Shown: piece after piece, positions 1 through 8,078 of the stretch
Layout: every line of letters begins with the position of its first letter
Position numbering within the stretch: position 1 is the first letter of the stretch
Assembly (NCBI RefSeq): GCF_900602065.1
Contig: NZ_UWFN01000265.1
Location: 186,001-250,000 of the forward strand
Length of the DNA stretch: 64,000 nucleotides
Source: Pseudomonas viridiflava
Lineage (GTDB): Bacteria; Pseudomonadota; Gammaproteobacteria; Pseudomonadales; Pseudomonadaceae
Direction of reading: 5' to 3'
The notes under the pieces: model-generated
Told to the model about the DNA's origin: nothing
Database searches by the model: none
The model's input: the letters and a program-made list of their open reading frames with translations, nothing else
Made by a program: the position numbers and the translations under genes

Positions 1-322
1 CGGTGAACTGCAGCTTGATGTCCACGTCTGCCAGATCGTTGTCCAGCATGGTCACGTCGAACACGACATTGGGCAGGCCGTCACGGTCCTGATCATGGGT
101 TTCCAACCAACTGCCGACCAGGGCAAAGAGCCGGGCCGGGTTATCGGCGAAACGCTCCAGGACGATGGTTGCGCCGTAGTTCATGTCGCCCATGCGCATG
201 CCGTTCTCGTCCGGCTTCCAGATCAACTCAACCTGCACCTGGTCAGTCCAGCTATCGAGCTGTTCGGGAGCCACCAGGGCGCAGTCGATCAGGTAGGCGG
301 TCAACGCCTTGAGCTTGATCAC
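1..322 (-). CDS. R: P2-type tail completion protein gpR (3' end off window)
   Basis: The gene reads leftward and is cut by the window edge, leaving about 107 residues. The sequence matches the P2 gpR family in layout: an N-terminal helix starting KLKALTAYL, a beta-rich middle, and the late motif DVTMLDNDLADVDIKLQF, close to the ILDNDTVDLSIKLPL stretch I recall for P2 gpR. In P2 this protein finishes the tail so that it can join the head. I chose the GTG at 322 because it overlaps the gpL stop as GTGA, which indicates translational coupling. The product acts in the cytoplasm during virion assembly. The lysis genes and gene X that separate L from R in P2 are absent here. Confidence 0.78.
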   Translation of the reverse strand, partial: MIKLKALTAYLIDCALVAPEQLDSWTDQVQVELIWKPDENGMRMGDMNYGATIVLERFADNPARLFALVGSWLETHDQDRDGLPNVVFDVTMLDNDLADVDIKLQFT

Positions 323-780
323 AGCAGCGCCGCCGTGATGCGGCCACGGCCCTGCAGCGAGCGCACAGCGGCCTGGCTGAACGCCAGAAAGGTCTCCGAT
401 CGCTCGGGCAGTTCTTTACCGATGTTTTCAGCCGACTCACGACGCGACACGGTGGCGAACTGGGTCAGCAGGCTGGCCTTGGCGCGGCAATACACGGCCC
501 GTTTATAGGTCGCGGTTTGATGGGTGCGCTCTGGCAGGATGGTGGTGTCTGCGGATTCAACGTCTGACACTCCAGCGCCCTGCCAGCGCGCTTTTAGCGT
601 GGCCAGGTCGCTATTCACCTCGACCATGGCCATGGATAAATCAGCAGCCAGCATATCGACCAGGTATTCCGCCGGCAGGCGGTAACCCTTCTGGAACTCG
701 GCCACGGAGAGGTGCGGCCAAAAGCCGTCGTTCTCGATGATCTGTTCCACAAAGGTGGTGGGTTTCCCGGAAAAGCTCAT
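319..780 (-). CDS. L: P2-type head completion/stabilisation protein gpL
   Basis: This 153-residue protein is the usual size for P2 gpL. It contains the family's typical run GYRLPAEYLVDMLAADLSMAM (residues about 32-52) and a C-terminal helix rich in Ala and Gln. Known role of the family: it binds the portal vertex after packaging to stabilise the filled head. The gene follows the small terminase gene M after a 99-base gap and overlaps the R start by four bases. I see no strong Shine-Dalgarno before the ATG at 780, so translation may depend on upstream coupling. Identity is well supported by size, motif and gene order. Confidence 0.82.
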   Translation of the reverse strand: MSFSGKPTTFVEQIIENDGFWPHLSVAEFQKGYRLPAEYLVDMLAADLSMAMVEVNSDLATLKARWQGAGVSDVESADTTILPERTHQTATYKRAVYCRAKASLLTQFATVSRRESAENIGKELPERSETFLAFSQAAVRSLQGRGRITAALL

Positions 781-879
781 GCTGGGTGCTCAAATAGGGC
801 AGGTAGCCGCTTCAGGCGATGCCGGACGGTCATAAATGACTTGGGTTGCCTTGGCAGTTCCCTGCGGGGGGTGAGTCGG

Positions 880-1701
880 TTAATCGGTAGCGGCGGTTTC
901 GCTGCTGTCGCTGTTGTCGCAAGAGGTGTCTGCGGAACCCTGGTCATCGGAAACCTGCAGAACCTCATCCAGCCGCGTGGCAATCTCGGCAGTCGATCCG
1001 GAGGCCTGGGCCTTGAGGAGCGCTTTACGAGCGCCGGCAAGGCGAGTGCCTACACCGATGCTTTCGTACAAGGCTTCAGCGCGTTCGAAATGCACGATTG
1101 CGGCGGTCCAGTCACGGCGATCCATCGCCAGCAGGCCCAATTGCTTGTGGTAGCGGGCGGGGATCCGTTCGAACAGCTTCCACTCGCCATCAACCAGGTG
1201 CAGCAATTTGGAGACGTAGGGTTCCGGACTGCGCTGGGCTTTGTATTCGGCTTCGGCCCAGTCGATGACCTCATCCGCCACAAACGTCTGGATGTTGCGG
1301 TTAAAGCGCTCAGGCAGCTTCTGGTCCTGACCCATTGCAAATTCAGCAAGCTCTAGGCCCTTGGTGAACTGGACCGTGTCGAATAGCCAGATCAGCACGT
1401 AGACCAGCACCGGATTAGCGAAGCTGAGACCTGATTCGCGATAGCGCTGCACGTAGTCCAGATACTTGGGCAGCAACTCGTCACGCTTGAGCAACTGTCG
1501 CTGTTCGCGGCTGTCGATCGCGGCGATGCGGTCCAGATCTACCTGCAGGCTTTGCTCCATCAGCTTGAGGTGCTTCTGGGCATTCGCCGGACTGGCCAGA
1601 GCAGTTTCGGAGGAATACGGCTTCGGACTGGCACTGGCGACAGCAACTACGGCCAGGCCCTGGGCGAGAACGCGGCGCTTGTGCGCCAGTGCCAGGCTCA
1701 C
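880..1701 (-). CDS. M: P2-type terminase small subunit gpM
   Basis: The protein has 273 residues against about 247 for P2 gpM. It starts LALAHKRRVLAQ, and its centre (YLDYVQRYRESGLSFANPVL, then DTVQFTKGLELAEFA) fits the endonuclease/small terminase family that recognises cos and partners with the ATPase gpP. The Ser/Thr/Asp-rich C terminus (about residues 250-273) looks disordered. Translation begins at a GTG that overlaps the gpN stop as GTGA, so M is coupled to the capsid gene. It acts with gpP in DNA packaging in the cytoplasm. Confidence 0.85.
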   Translation of the reverse strand: MSLALAHKRRVLAQGLAVVAVASASPKPYSSETALASPANAQKHLKLMEQSLQVDLDRIAAIDSREQRQLLKRDELLPKYLDYVQRYRESGLSFANPVLVYVLIWLFDTVQFTKGLELAEFAMGQDQKLPERFNRNIQTFVADEVIDWAEAEYKAQRSPEPYVSKLLHLVDGEWKLFERIPARYHKQLGLLAMDRRDWTAAIVHFERAEALYESIGVGTRLAGARKALLKAQASGSTAEIATRLDEVLQVSDDQGSADTSCDNSDSSETAATD

Positions 1702-2726
1702 GCTGCTTGCTCCAGGATCTCGACGTTTTCGATCAGGCCGGCTTTTTCCACCTGTTCAATCACATAGCCTTCGTTACGGCTGTTGTAGTCCTCAACGCGG
1801 CTGCGCTTCGGATTGTCGATAGTTTGCTTACGCCAGCTGCTTGCCTGGACGTAGATCGACAGGTTGTCGAAGCTGGTCACCAATACGGCATTGGCCGGGA
1901 AGTAAGGCACGCTGAATGCTGGTAGACCGCCGTAGGTGGCGATCACCTGAGCTGACTCGATGCGCTCTTTTTCAGTCGGAGTGCTGCCCTGTTTGGAATA
2001 CAGCTTGGCCTTGTCTGCTGCCAGCAGATCCGAACCGATGATGACAATCAGGTCGCCAGCGTCGCGCAGACGCTCATCGACCAACTGCTTGGCGTCATGC
2101 ACCAAAGCATCGAGATTGGCGTAGTCGCCTTCTGGCCCCATGGTGACCTTGCCGGCAAGCGCGCCTTCCTTCATGACCTGAGCAGGGGCTTTCTCGCGCA
2201 GTTGCTGCAGCCACCCCTTGTTCACGTCCTGAAGCATCGGGTACTGCGTCTTGTCGCTTTGTGCCGCCGCACTGATGCCGTGGAAGCCGATCATGATGCG
2301 GTCCAGCGCGATCTGGCGTTGAACAGCAGCCGAGTACTTGGCGTGGAACTCAGGGAATTTCGCCCAGGCATCGATCTTCGCGTAAGACAGGCTGACATCG
2401 GACTCGGTAGACGACAGCTCGTAGGTGTCGTCATCGAGCGAAGAAGCATCAACAGCTTCCCGGTCGTTGGTCTTGGTGTTAGTACGGCCAGTAACCGGGC
2501 CGTTGGTGCCCAGGAACACCTTCTGACCTTTGATTTGATCTACCAGAACGATGTTGATCCGTTCGAGGAAATCGGCCTGGTGGGTGATCGCGTCGTTCAG
2601 CTCCTGGGCGACCGAAGGCTCGACATTGAACATGCGGACAGCGGTATCAACGCCGTAGGTTTCGGCGATGGCCATCTGCAGCTGGGCGTACATTTTCGCC
2701 CCGTGATTGCTCAGCGAATACGCCAT
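1698..2726 (-). CDS. N: P2-type major capsid protein gpN
   Basis: The ATG at 2726 gives 342 residues, slightly shorter than the P2 capsid precursor (357). The start is preceded by GAAGG nine bases upstream and lies just after the gpO stop. Family signatures include the N-terminal AKMYAQLQMAIAETYGV, DFLERINIV near residue 50, and the central IMIGFHGISAA. In P2 the protein is trimmed at its N terminus by the gpO protease and builds the T=7 shell. Codon use matches its neighbours. Its position between O and M is the conserved P2 order. Confidence 0.9.
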   Translation of the reverse strand: MAYSLSNHGAKMYAQLQMAIAETYGVDTAVRMFNVEPSVAQELNDAITHQADFLERINIVLVDQIKGQKVFLGTNGPVTGRTNTKTNDREAVDASSLDDDTYELSSTESDVSLSYAKIDAWAKFPEFHAKYSAAVQRQIALDRIMIGFHGISAAAQSDKTQYPMLQDVNKGWLQQLREKAPAQVMKEGALAGKVTMGPEGDYANLDALVHDAKQLVDERLRDAGDLIVIIGSDLLAADKAKLYSKQGSTPTEKERIESAQVIATYGGLPAFSVPYFPANAVLVTSFDNLSIYVQASSWRKQTIDNPKRSRVEDYNSRNEGYVIEQVEKAGLIENVEILEQAA

Positions 2727-2727
2727 G

Positions 2728-3672
2728 TCAGTACACCTTCTTCGGCTTGTCAGCATTACCGGCCGTGCGGCTGAACTGGCGAGCCTGCGGAGTGTTCATT
2801 GCCTCGCTGAACATCTTCTCGATGCGGCCGAGGCTGGTCAGCACTGCCTTGTTGTCAGGGACGCGGCGGCTGAGCTGCTTCTCTTCTTCGGCGGTGGTGA
2901 TGATCTTGTCCACGGCGGTCTGAACGTCGGAGACGGCGTCAGGGTCAGCTTCCGGCTCGACAGGCGCGAAGCTGTCGACCAGGGCTTGAATGCCTGCGGT
3001 CACAAGCAGTTGCTGTTCCACCAGGCCTTGTAGCGCCTTAGCTGTTGCTTCATCCATTGGGGGTTTGCTCTCGGTAGGGGTGTCGGTAGACGGGTCCGCT
3101 TCCTGCTCGTCCACAGCGAAGCGTTTGAAGAACTGGGCCAGTGCGCCAAACAGGTTTTTGGCTTCGTTGTCTGTGCTCATTTCATTGAAATCCAAAGGTG
3201 TGCCGGCGCTGAGACGCCCAGGGGCCTTCGGGCGCTGAGCGTTGCGGCTCCGGCCTGTCTGGGCGGTGAAGTACAGTTCTTGAGTGCCGATGCTCGCCGG
3301 CTCATCAGTAACAGCCAGGCCGCCGAGATAGTTGCGACCGGTGCCGGCGAAACTCGGGCGAATCTCGATGCTGCTGAACAGCTTTTCGCCCAGGTCGTTG
3401 AGGTGCAGCAGTTTGTCGTTGGGCCGCAGCTTTGCTTCCAGAGCAATCTGGCCAGGCTTCAAATCGGAGGTGTCTTCGGATAGACGCAGCGCATACACAG
3501 TGCCGTGCGTGCCGAACTCTCGTTCATGTTCATACCAGATCGAAGCCGTGTAGAACGCTGGGTCATACGTTTCGGCGAGGTCGATCAATTCCTGGGGATA
3601 GATCTCGCGACCATCAACGGTGGGACCGCTGACAGCAACGCGTTTCCAGGAGGAGACAAGGGATCGAGGCAT
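2728..3672 (-). CDS. O: P2-type capsid scaffolding protein/serine protease gpO
   Basis: The 314-residue protein begins with the GPO-family stretch SSWKRVAVSGPTVDGREIYP and has the protease region in residues 1-145. In P2 the catalytic triad is Asp19, His48 and Ser107. The matching residues visible here are Asp20, His49 (in WYEHEREFG) and a serine within FSSIEIRPS (residues 99-107). After about residue 150 comes a charged linker and then a helical scaffold domain. It processes gpN and itself during prohead assembly. It is the first gene of the leftward O-N-M-L-R late operon and diverges from P. Confidence 0.9.
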   Translation of the reverse strand: MPRSLVSSWKRVAVSGPTVDGREIYPQELIDLAETYDPAFYTASIWYEHEREFGTHGTVYALRLSEDTSDLKPGQIALEAKLRPNDKLLHLNDLGEKLFSSIEIRPSFAGTGRNYLGGLAVTDEPASIGTQELYFTAQTGRSRNAQRPKAPGRLSAGTPLDFNEMSTDNEAKNLFGALAQFFKRFAVDEQEADPSTDTPTESKPPMDEATAKALQGLVEQQLLVTAGIQALVDSFAPVEPEADPDAVSDVQTAVDKIITTAEEEKQLSRRVPDNKAVLTSLGRIEKMFSEAMNTPQARQFSRTAGNADKPKKVY

Positions 3673-3834
3673 GAGGGAGTGCGGCGCTCATCGGGTAATT
3701 GAGGCCTCACGATAGGGAGGCTCTAACCTACCAACAAACTGTTTAAATCCTTGCTCGTCCGCGTTGTTTGCATCGAGGACAAACGCGGATTTTTTCACCA
3801 CGTTTTCCGCTTTTTCGCCGCATAGACTGCGGCC
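3673..3834. promoter_or_regulatory. Divergent late promoter region between O and P
   Basis: This 162-base gap separates the leftward O operon from the rightward P-Q operon and must hold both late promoters. It contains an inverted repeat at 3759-3788 (CCGCGTT...CAAACGCGG, with TGT and ACA halves close to the P2 Ogr/Delta dyad TGT-N12-ACA, but 11 bases apart) and an AT-rich CTGTTTAAATCC at 3739-3750. In P2 the Ogr protein binds about 55 bases upstream of late starts. The activator encoded at 6765 is the expected partner. I cannot place -10 boxes with confidence. Confidence 0.55.
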
Positions 3835-5907
3835 ATGCACTATTCAACCGAAGTAAAAGAAGCCGCCAAACGTCTGTTTCTGCGCCGCTACAGGGCCAAG
3901 GAAATTCAGGCGCAACTCGGCCTGCCTCACGTCCGCATCGTTTACCACTGGATCCGGCAGGGGAACTGGGACGACATGCTCACGGATGAGGAGCCACTGA
4001 CTGCATGCAGCCGGCGGATCACTTTGCTCCTGGAGAAAGCCGGCACCCTGTCCAAGGATGAGCTGAACGAGCTGGAGCGGCTCATCACCTACCGCGAGCG
4101 GTTGCAGAAGCAATCGACCAAATCAGTGCCGGCGGCAATCCCGGATGGCGGCAGCGACCTGGCCGAAGATGGGCAGCGCCGCGAGGGAAAGCAGAAGCCG
4201 CGCCGTGAGCGCGATGGGAAGAGGCGGGAAAAAAAATCCAAAAACGATATCGACCATCTGACCGAAATCGATTTTTTGGACAAGTTCACATCCAAGCTAT
4301 TCGGCTATCAGAAAGAACTGTTTGCGGCCAAGCAAAATCCTCTGACCATGCGGATCCGCAACATCCTGAAGTCCCGCCAGGTTGGTTTGACCTATTACTT
4401 TGCCGGCGAAGCGTTCATGGACGCGGTGCTGACCGGCGACAACCAGGTGTTCTTGTCGGCCAGCCGTGCTCAGTCGGAGATCTTCCGCAGTTACATCATC
4501 GGATTCGCCAAAGAATGGTTCGATATCGAGCTGACTGGCGACCCAATCATCCTGAGCAACGGCGCAAAGCTGCAGTTCATGAGCACCAACAGCAGCAGCG
4601 CCCAGGGCTACAGCGGCCACGTCTACGTCGACGAATATTTCTGGATCAGGGACTTCCAGAAACTGAACAAAGTAGCGTCGGCCATGGCCACCCATCACAA
4701 GTGGCGCAAAACATATTTCAGCACGCCCAGTGCGGTCTCCCATCCGGCCTATCCATTCTGGACCGGCGAGTCGTTCCGCAACAGCAAGAGGCAAAAGAAA
4801 GCTGCCGCCGGTAAGGAATGGCCAACTGATAAGGCGTTCCAGGCAGGCGCACTATGCCCGGATGGGCAATGGCGCAAGACGATCACCATCCTGGACGCCA
4901 TCGCCGGCGGCTGCGACCTGTTCAACCTAGAGCAGCTGCAGCTGGAGTACGACGATGATTCGTTCGATCAGTTGTTCATGTGCAAATTCATCGACAGCAC
5001 CCAGGGCGCGTTCACGCTCAAGGATCTGGAAAAGTGCTATTCCGACCAATCGCTTTGGACGGACTACGATCCCGACGCCGAGCGCCCCTTTGGCAACAGC
5101 CCTGTCTGGATCGGATACGACCCAAGCCGGACCCGCGACGACGCCAGCTGCGTGGTGGTCGCTCCGCCCCTGGAGCAGGGTGGAAAATTCCGCATCCTTG
5201 AAAAGCACTCCTGGCGCGGACAGTCGTTCACTTACCAGGCCGAGCAGATCGAGAAGCTTGTCGGCCGGTTCAACGTCCAGCACATCGGCATCGACACCAC
5301 TGGCATCGGCTACGGCGTATTCGACCTGGTTCGGGTGTTCTACCCCCGCGTTATGTCGATCCACTACAGCCTGGAAACCAAAAACATCTTGGTCCTCAAG
5401 GCCCAGGACACGATCCAAAAAGGCCGGATCGAATGGGACGCCGGCTCAAACGACATCTCGCAGGCCTTCCTGAGCATCAAGCGCGGCACTACAGGCAGCG
5501 GTCAAGTCACCTACAGCGCTTCCAGGACCGATGCCAACGGCCACGCCGACGTGGCCTGGTCGATCATGCACGCCCTGCACTACGAACCACTGAATGTCGG
5601 CAGCCGTCGACGCAGCAAATACACACTTACCGGATCCTCCCTGAATGGCCAAGCGCAAAAATCGCCGTCCGACAAAGTCAAATCCCCCGCACCCAGCCGC
5701 TCCGCAGCAGCCGATGCGCATGTTCACGTTCGGCGCGCCCGAGCCGGTGCTGCAGGACAGCCTCGGCCACTACATCGGAGTAACCGCCAGTCACGACGGT
5801 CGTCTGTATACGCCTCCGGTGTCCCGGATCGGGCTGGCCAAGCTGCTAAGGGCGAACGCGCACCACGGCGCTATTCCGGGCTTCAAACGCAACCTGCTGC
5901 TGCGTGA
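3835..5907 (+). CDS. P: P2-type terminase large subunit (ATPase/nuclease) gpP, over-long 3' end
   Basis: The open frame gives 690 residues; P2 gpP has about 590. An N-terminal helix-turn-helix (residues about 5-45) precedes the ATPase. The Walker A-like KSRQVGLTYYF starts near residue 179, and the Walker B HVYVDEYFWI is at about 262-271. The nuclease core starts at WIGYDPSRTRDDA (about 425). It powers packaging at the portal. The last ~88 codons overlap the portal gene in another frame and read as low-complexity Arg/Pro/Ala/Ser. A TGA directly before the portal ATG (5642-5644) lies in the +1 frame, so the native stop was probably lost by a small frameshift after about 5580. The functional protein probably ends near 5640. 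Confidence 0.85.
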   Translation: MHYSTEVKEAAKRLFLRRYRAKEIQAQLGLPHVRIVYHWIRQGNWDDMLTDEEPLTACSRRITLLLEKAGTLSKDELNELERLITYRERLQKQSTKSVPAAIPDGGSDLAEDGQRREGKQKPRRERDGKRREKKSKNDIDHLTEIDFLDKFTSKLFGYQKELFAAKQNPLTMRIRNILKSRQVGLTYYFAGEAFMDAVLTGDNQVFLSASRAQSEIFRSYIIGFAKEWFDIELTGDPIILSNGAKLQFMSTNSSSAQGYSGHVYVDEYFWIRDFQKLNKVASAMATHHKWRKTYFSTPSAVSHPAYPFWTGESFRNSKRQKKAAAGKEWPTDKAFQAGALCPDGQWRKTITILDAIAGGCDLFNLEQLQLEYDDDSFDQLFMCKFIDSTQGAFTLKDLEKCYSDQSLWTDYDPDAERPFGNSPVWIGYDPSRTRDDASCVVVAPPLEQGGKFRILEKHSWRGQSFTYQAEQIEKLVGRFNVQHIGIDTTGIGYGVFDLVRVFYPRVMSIHYSLETKNILVLKAQDTIQKGRIEWDAGSNDISQAFLSIKRGTTGSGQVTYSASRTDANGHADVAWSIMHALHYEPLNVGSRRRSKYTLTGSSLNGQAQKSPSDKVKSPAPSRSAAADAHVHVRRARAGAAGQPRPLHRSNRQSRRSSVYASGVPDRAGQAAKGERAPRRYSGLQTQPAAA

Positions 5908-6688
5908 GCTAATCCCCTCCTCCGGCATGTCGGAAACCACCATGAGCCACGCGGCTCTAGATTTTATGGTGTTTGGCGAGGCGTATTTCTACGGCGTGCC
6001 CAATATGTTCGGGCACATCCTGGAGCTGCAGCACATACCCGCCATCAACATGCGCGTCCGGCTGGACGGCGGATTTGTGCGCCTGCTCGATGACGGCAAA
6101 GAAGAGGCTTTCGAAGCCCACGAGATCGTGCATATATTCAACTACGACGTGGAACAGAACGTGTATGGGGTCCCGGAGTACCTCGGCGGTATCCAGGCAC
6201 TGCTGCTCAACGAGGCCGCCACCTTGTTCCGCCGGCGCTACTACAACAACGGTGCCCACGCCGGTTACATCTTCTACACCAATGACCCGAACCTGACTGA
6301 AGATGACGAGGACGAGCTGCGCTCCCAGATGGCATCAAGCAAGGGCGTAGGTAACTTCCGCAGTATGTTCGTCAACATACCAGGCGGTGCGGAGAAGGCC
6401 ATTCAGATCATTCCCGTGGGGGATTTCCAAGCCAAGGATGAGCTGGAGAAGGTCAAGAACATCACCCGCAACGACATCATCGCGGCGTGGCGCATGAATC
6501 CAGCACTTGCCGGGATCATCCCCGAGAATTCGGCAGGATTCGGAGACATCGAGAAGATCGATCGCGTGTACACCAGCAACGAAATCCGGCCCATCTGTCA
6601 GCTGTTCAATAAAGCCAACGACGTATTGCGCGAAGACCGGCGATTCAGTTGGCGTGAACTCCCCGAAACAACCGGAAACACTGGATAA
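5645..6688 (+). CDS. Q: P2-type portal protein gpQ
   Basis: The 347-residue length matches P2 gpQ (344). Visible family features are FTFGAPEPVL near residue 28, the aromatic core DFMVFGEAYFYG (about 106-117), HIFNYDVEQNVYGVPEYLGG (about 164-183), FRRRYYNNGAHAGYI, and AWRMNPALAGIIPENSAGFGD near residue 300. The dodecameric portal forms the DNA entry vertex and the joint to gpL and the tail. It is the second gene of the rightward P-Q pair. Its ATG follows a frame-shifted TGA that probably once ended P. The 1-45 tail is basic and Pro-rich. Confidence 0.9.
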   Translation: MAKRKNRRPTKSNPPHPAAPQQPMRMFTFGAPEPVLQDSLGHYIGVTASHDGRLYTPPVSRIGLAKLLRANAHHGAIPGFKRNLLLRELIPSSGMSETTMSHAALDFMVFGEAYFYGVPNMFGHILELQHIPAINMRVRLDGGFVRLLDDGKEEAFEAHEIVHIFNYDVEQNVYGVPEYLGGIQALLLNEAATLFRRRYYNNGAHAGYIFYTNDPNLTEDDEDELRSQMASSKGVGNFRSMFVNIPGGAEKAIQIIPVGDFQAKDELEKVKNITRNDIIAAWRMNPALAGIIPENSAGFGDIEKIDRVYTSNEIRPICQLFNKANDVLREDRRFSWRELPETTGNTG

Positions 6689-6764
6689 AAAACCATGTTT
6701 CTGAGGCAAAAAACCACCAAACGTGGCAAAATGATGCTACGCAAAAAGGATTACGGAGGGGTAA

Positions 6765-7025
6765 ATGCGCGTCTACTGCACGGTCTGCAATAGCAAAGGA
6801 AAAATCCGAACTACCAGGGAACAGACGAAACAGTTTTCCAAGCTGTATTGCCTGTGCTTGAACCCGGAGTGCGGCCACACATGGGTGGCGCACCTGACGT
6901 TTTCGCACTCCCTTAATGCGCCAGTTCGTACGCTGGAGACCCTGCTGCTCGATCAGTTGCGGGAGATGCCACCGTCGCAACAGCAGCAGTTGATCGCCCA
7001 ACTGGGGATTCAATCCGGGATCTGA
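6765..7025 (+). CDS. ogr: Ogr/Delta-type zinc-finger late transcription activator
   Basis: This 86-residue protein carries the cysteine spacing of P2 Ogr and P4 Delta: C5-x2-C8-x22-C31-x4-C36. A Thr/Arg stretch (IRTTREQTKQF) sits between the pairs, as in P2 Ogr (RTSRYIT). Family members bind zinc, sit upstream of phage late promoters and contact the RNA polymerase alpha subunit. A strong Shine-Dalgarno (GGAGGGG) lies six to eight bases before the ATG. The gene follows Q by 76 bases, whereas in P2 ogr lies near attP, so its position is altered. It should activate the O and P operons. Confidence 0.85.
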   Translation: MRVYCTVCNSKGKIRTTREQTKQFSKLYCLCLNPECGHTWVAHLTFSHSLNAPVRTLETLLLDQLREMPPSQQQQLIAQLGIQSGI

Positions 7026-7173
7026 CCGGGCACGCCCCGATACACCCTCCTCCCGTACTGAGCCGCCCTCCTCGATCACCAGCCACACCGATGCCTGCAA
7101 CGCGGGCATCACCAACATCTGACCAAGAAGATCATCCCATCAAGCCTGTTTAAATCCATCAGAGCTGTCGCAG
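7026..7173. other. Short non-coding gap after ogr
   Basis: This gap lies between the convergent ogr and 86-residue genes. I see no open frame with a ribosome site and no convincing terminator. It holds a second copy of the 12-mer CTGTTTAAATCC (7146-7157) that also occurs in the O/P late promoter region. Confidence 0.4.
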
Positions 7174-7434
7174 CTAAGGTCTTGGCCACCCTTGGTTGAT
7201 TACCGCGGCAATGTCAGTTTCGACGTAAGCGAATCGCCTTCTAGAACGTCCATAAACAACGGTCCCGTCCGGCTGGATCATCACGACGCATACAGCATCG
7301 CCCTCAGCAGCGACCTCCACAAAGATGTCGTCTCGAACATGAACGTGACCAGGCCCAAGTGAGTCAGGCTCCTTAATGTTTGAAACTGCATAACCTCTAG
7401 CAGTCAACTTGTCTGCAACGTCCTGGGCTTTCAT
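7174..7434 (-). CDS. Small phage protein of unknown function (86 aa)
   Basis: The ATG at 7434 is chosen because GAAGGAG lies five bases upstream; a longer open frame exists but lacks such a site. The protein begins MKAQDVADKLTARGYAVS, a short helix-rich motif, followed by beta strands with many Val and Asp (HVHVRDDIFVEVA, VCVVMIQPDGTVVYG), which suggests a small alpha/beta fold. I do not recognise a family. It is the last leftward gene of the early half and converges with ogr, a place where P2 relatives carry accessory (moron) genes. A perfect 8-bp inverted repeat lies 44 bases upstream at 7478-7495. Confidence 0.65.
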   Translation of the reverse strand: MKAQDVADKLTARGYAVSNIKEPDSLGPGHVHVRDDIFVEVAAEGDAVCVVMIQPDGTVVYGRSRRRFAYVETDIAAVINQGWPRP

Positions 7435-7477
7435 GCTTGCTCCTTCTTTGAGTGAACCATGATCTCCAGATCGCAGC

Positions 7478-7495
7478 ATGCCAGCACGCTGGCAT
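7478..7495. repeat. Perfect inverted repeat upstream of the 86-aa gene
   Basis: ATGCCAGC and GCTGGCAT are separated by two bases. It lies 44 bases before the start codon at 7434. It could be an operator, or a hairpin in the leader or in the upstream origin region. Confidence 0.6.
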
Positions 7496-7677
7496 ATAAG
7501 CCGCCCCCCGATCTCGCTTGATTACGAAGAATGCCGTGCGGCGGAACCCGCGCAGCGGCCGGTGGTCTGACAACCTCGCACCCAAAATCACAGCCGCGCC
7601 GCCCGATCGTGCCCGCGACCGCTGCTCGCGAATTTCGATTGCACCTCGGCGCGCCCAATTACCGCTTCTGACGCCCT

Positions 7678-7710
7678 CTGGATCCACGGCACTGTGTGCC
7701 GGGTATCCAG
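7678..7710. repeat. Large stem-loop in the non-coding tract
   Basis: Two 15-base arms (7678-7692 and 7696-7710) pair except for a three-base mismatch in the middle, around a TGT loop. It is the first and largest of a row of hairpins. The next are a 17-base near-palindrome at 7719-7735, GCGGGC/GCCCGC at 7743-7759, and ATTCTC/GAGAAT at 7761-7774. Confidence 0.7.
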
Positions 7711-8078
7711 AGTTGGGTGCAGGGCACTGCCCTGCCGCTGGTGCGGGCGCGCAGCCCGCGATTCTCTGGAGAATTGAGCGAAGCGAGCTGAGCCCTTGGG
7801 CGAAGGCATCATCATGTACCCAACATACAAGGCCTGTGGACACCTCGGAAGTCTCTTTTTTTACCCTGTGGGGGGTACTGAGAGGGGTTTAAAATCCCAT
7901 TTATTTCAAAGACATCCTGGTTGCCCTGCGCGCGCGCCGGCAGCGCCGCAAAATGGCGGCAGAAAGTCGACGCGGAGGTGGCGGATGGCCGCCACAACGA
8001 TGCATGCAGGCCGTGCTGGTAAGGATGTGGGATGATTTTTCGATGACCAGGCGTGACCTGGCCTCGCGGGATCCGCGA

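Larger units (their letters stand above)
7435..8078. other. Hairpin-rich non-coding tract; candidate cos and/or replication origin
   Basis: No frame in this 644-base stretch has both a ribosome site and protein-like composition. It lies directly downstream of the RepA-like gene, where IncFII-type plasmids keep oriR. It is also between Q/ogr and the end of the early genes, where P2 and 186 keep cos. It contains a run of stem-loops from 7678 to about 7802 and an AT-rich patch at about 7886-7910 (TTTAAAATCCCATTTATTTC). It also has a weak DnaA-box-like TGTGGACAC at about 7833, and GC-rich repeats at 7925-7995. Function is inferred from position and structure only. Confidence 0.45.

Noticed and set aside
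712..1356. Long plus-strand frame across L and M
   Set aside because: It is the complement of the gpM coding region, whose leftward frame matches a known family.
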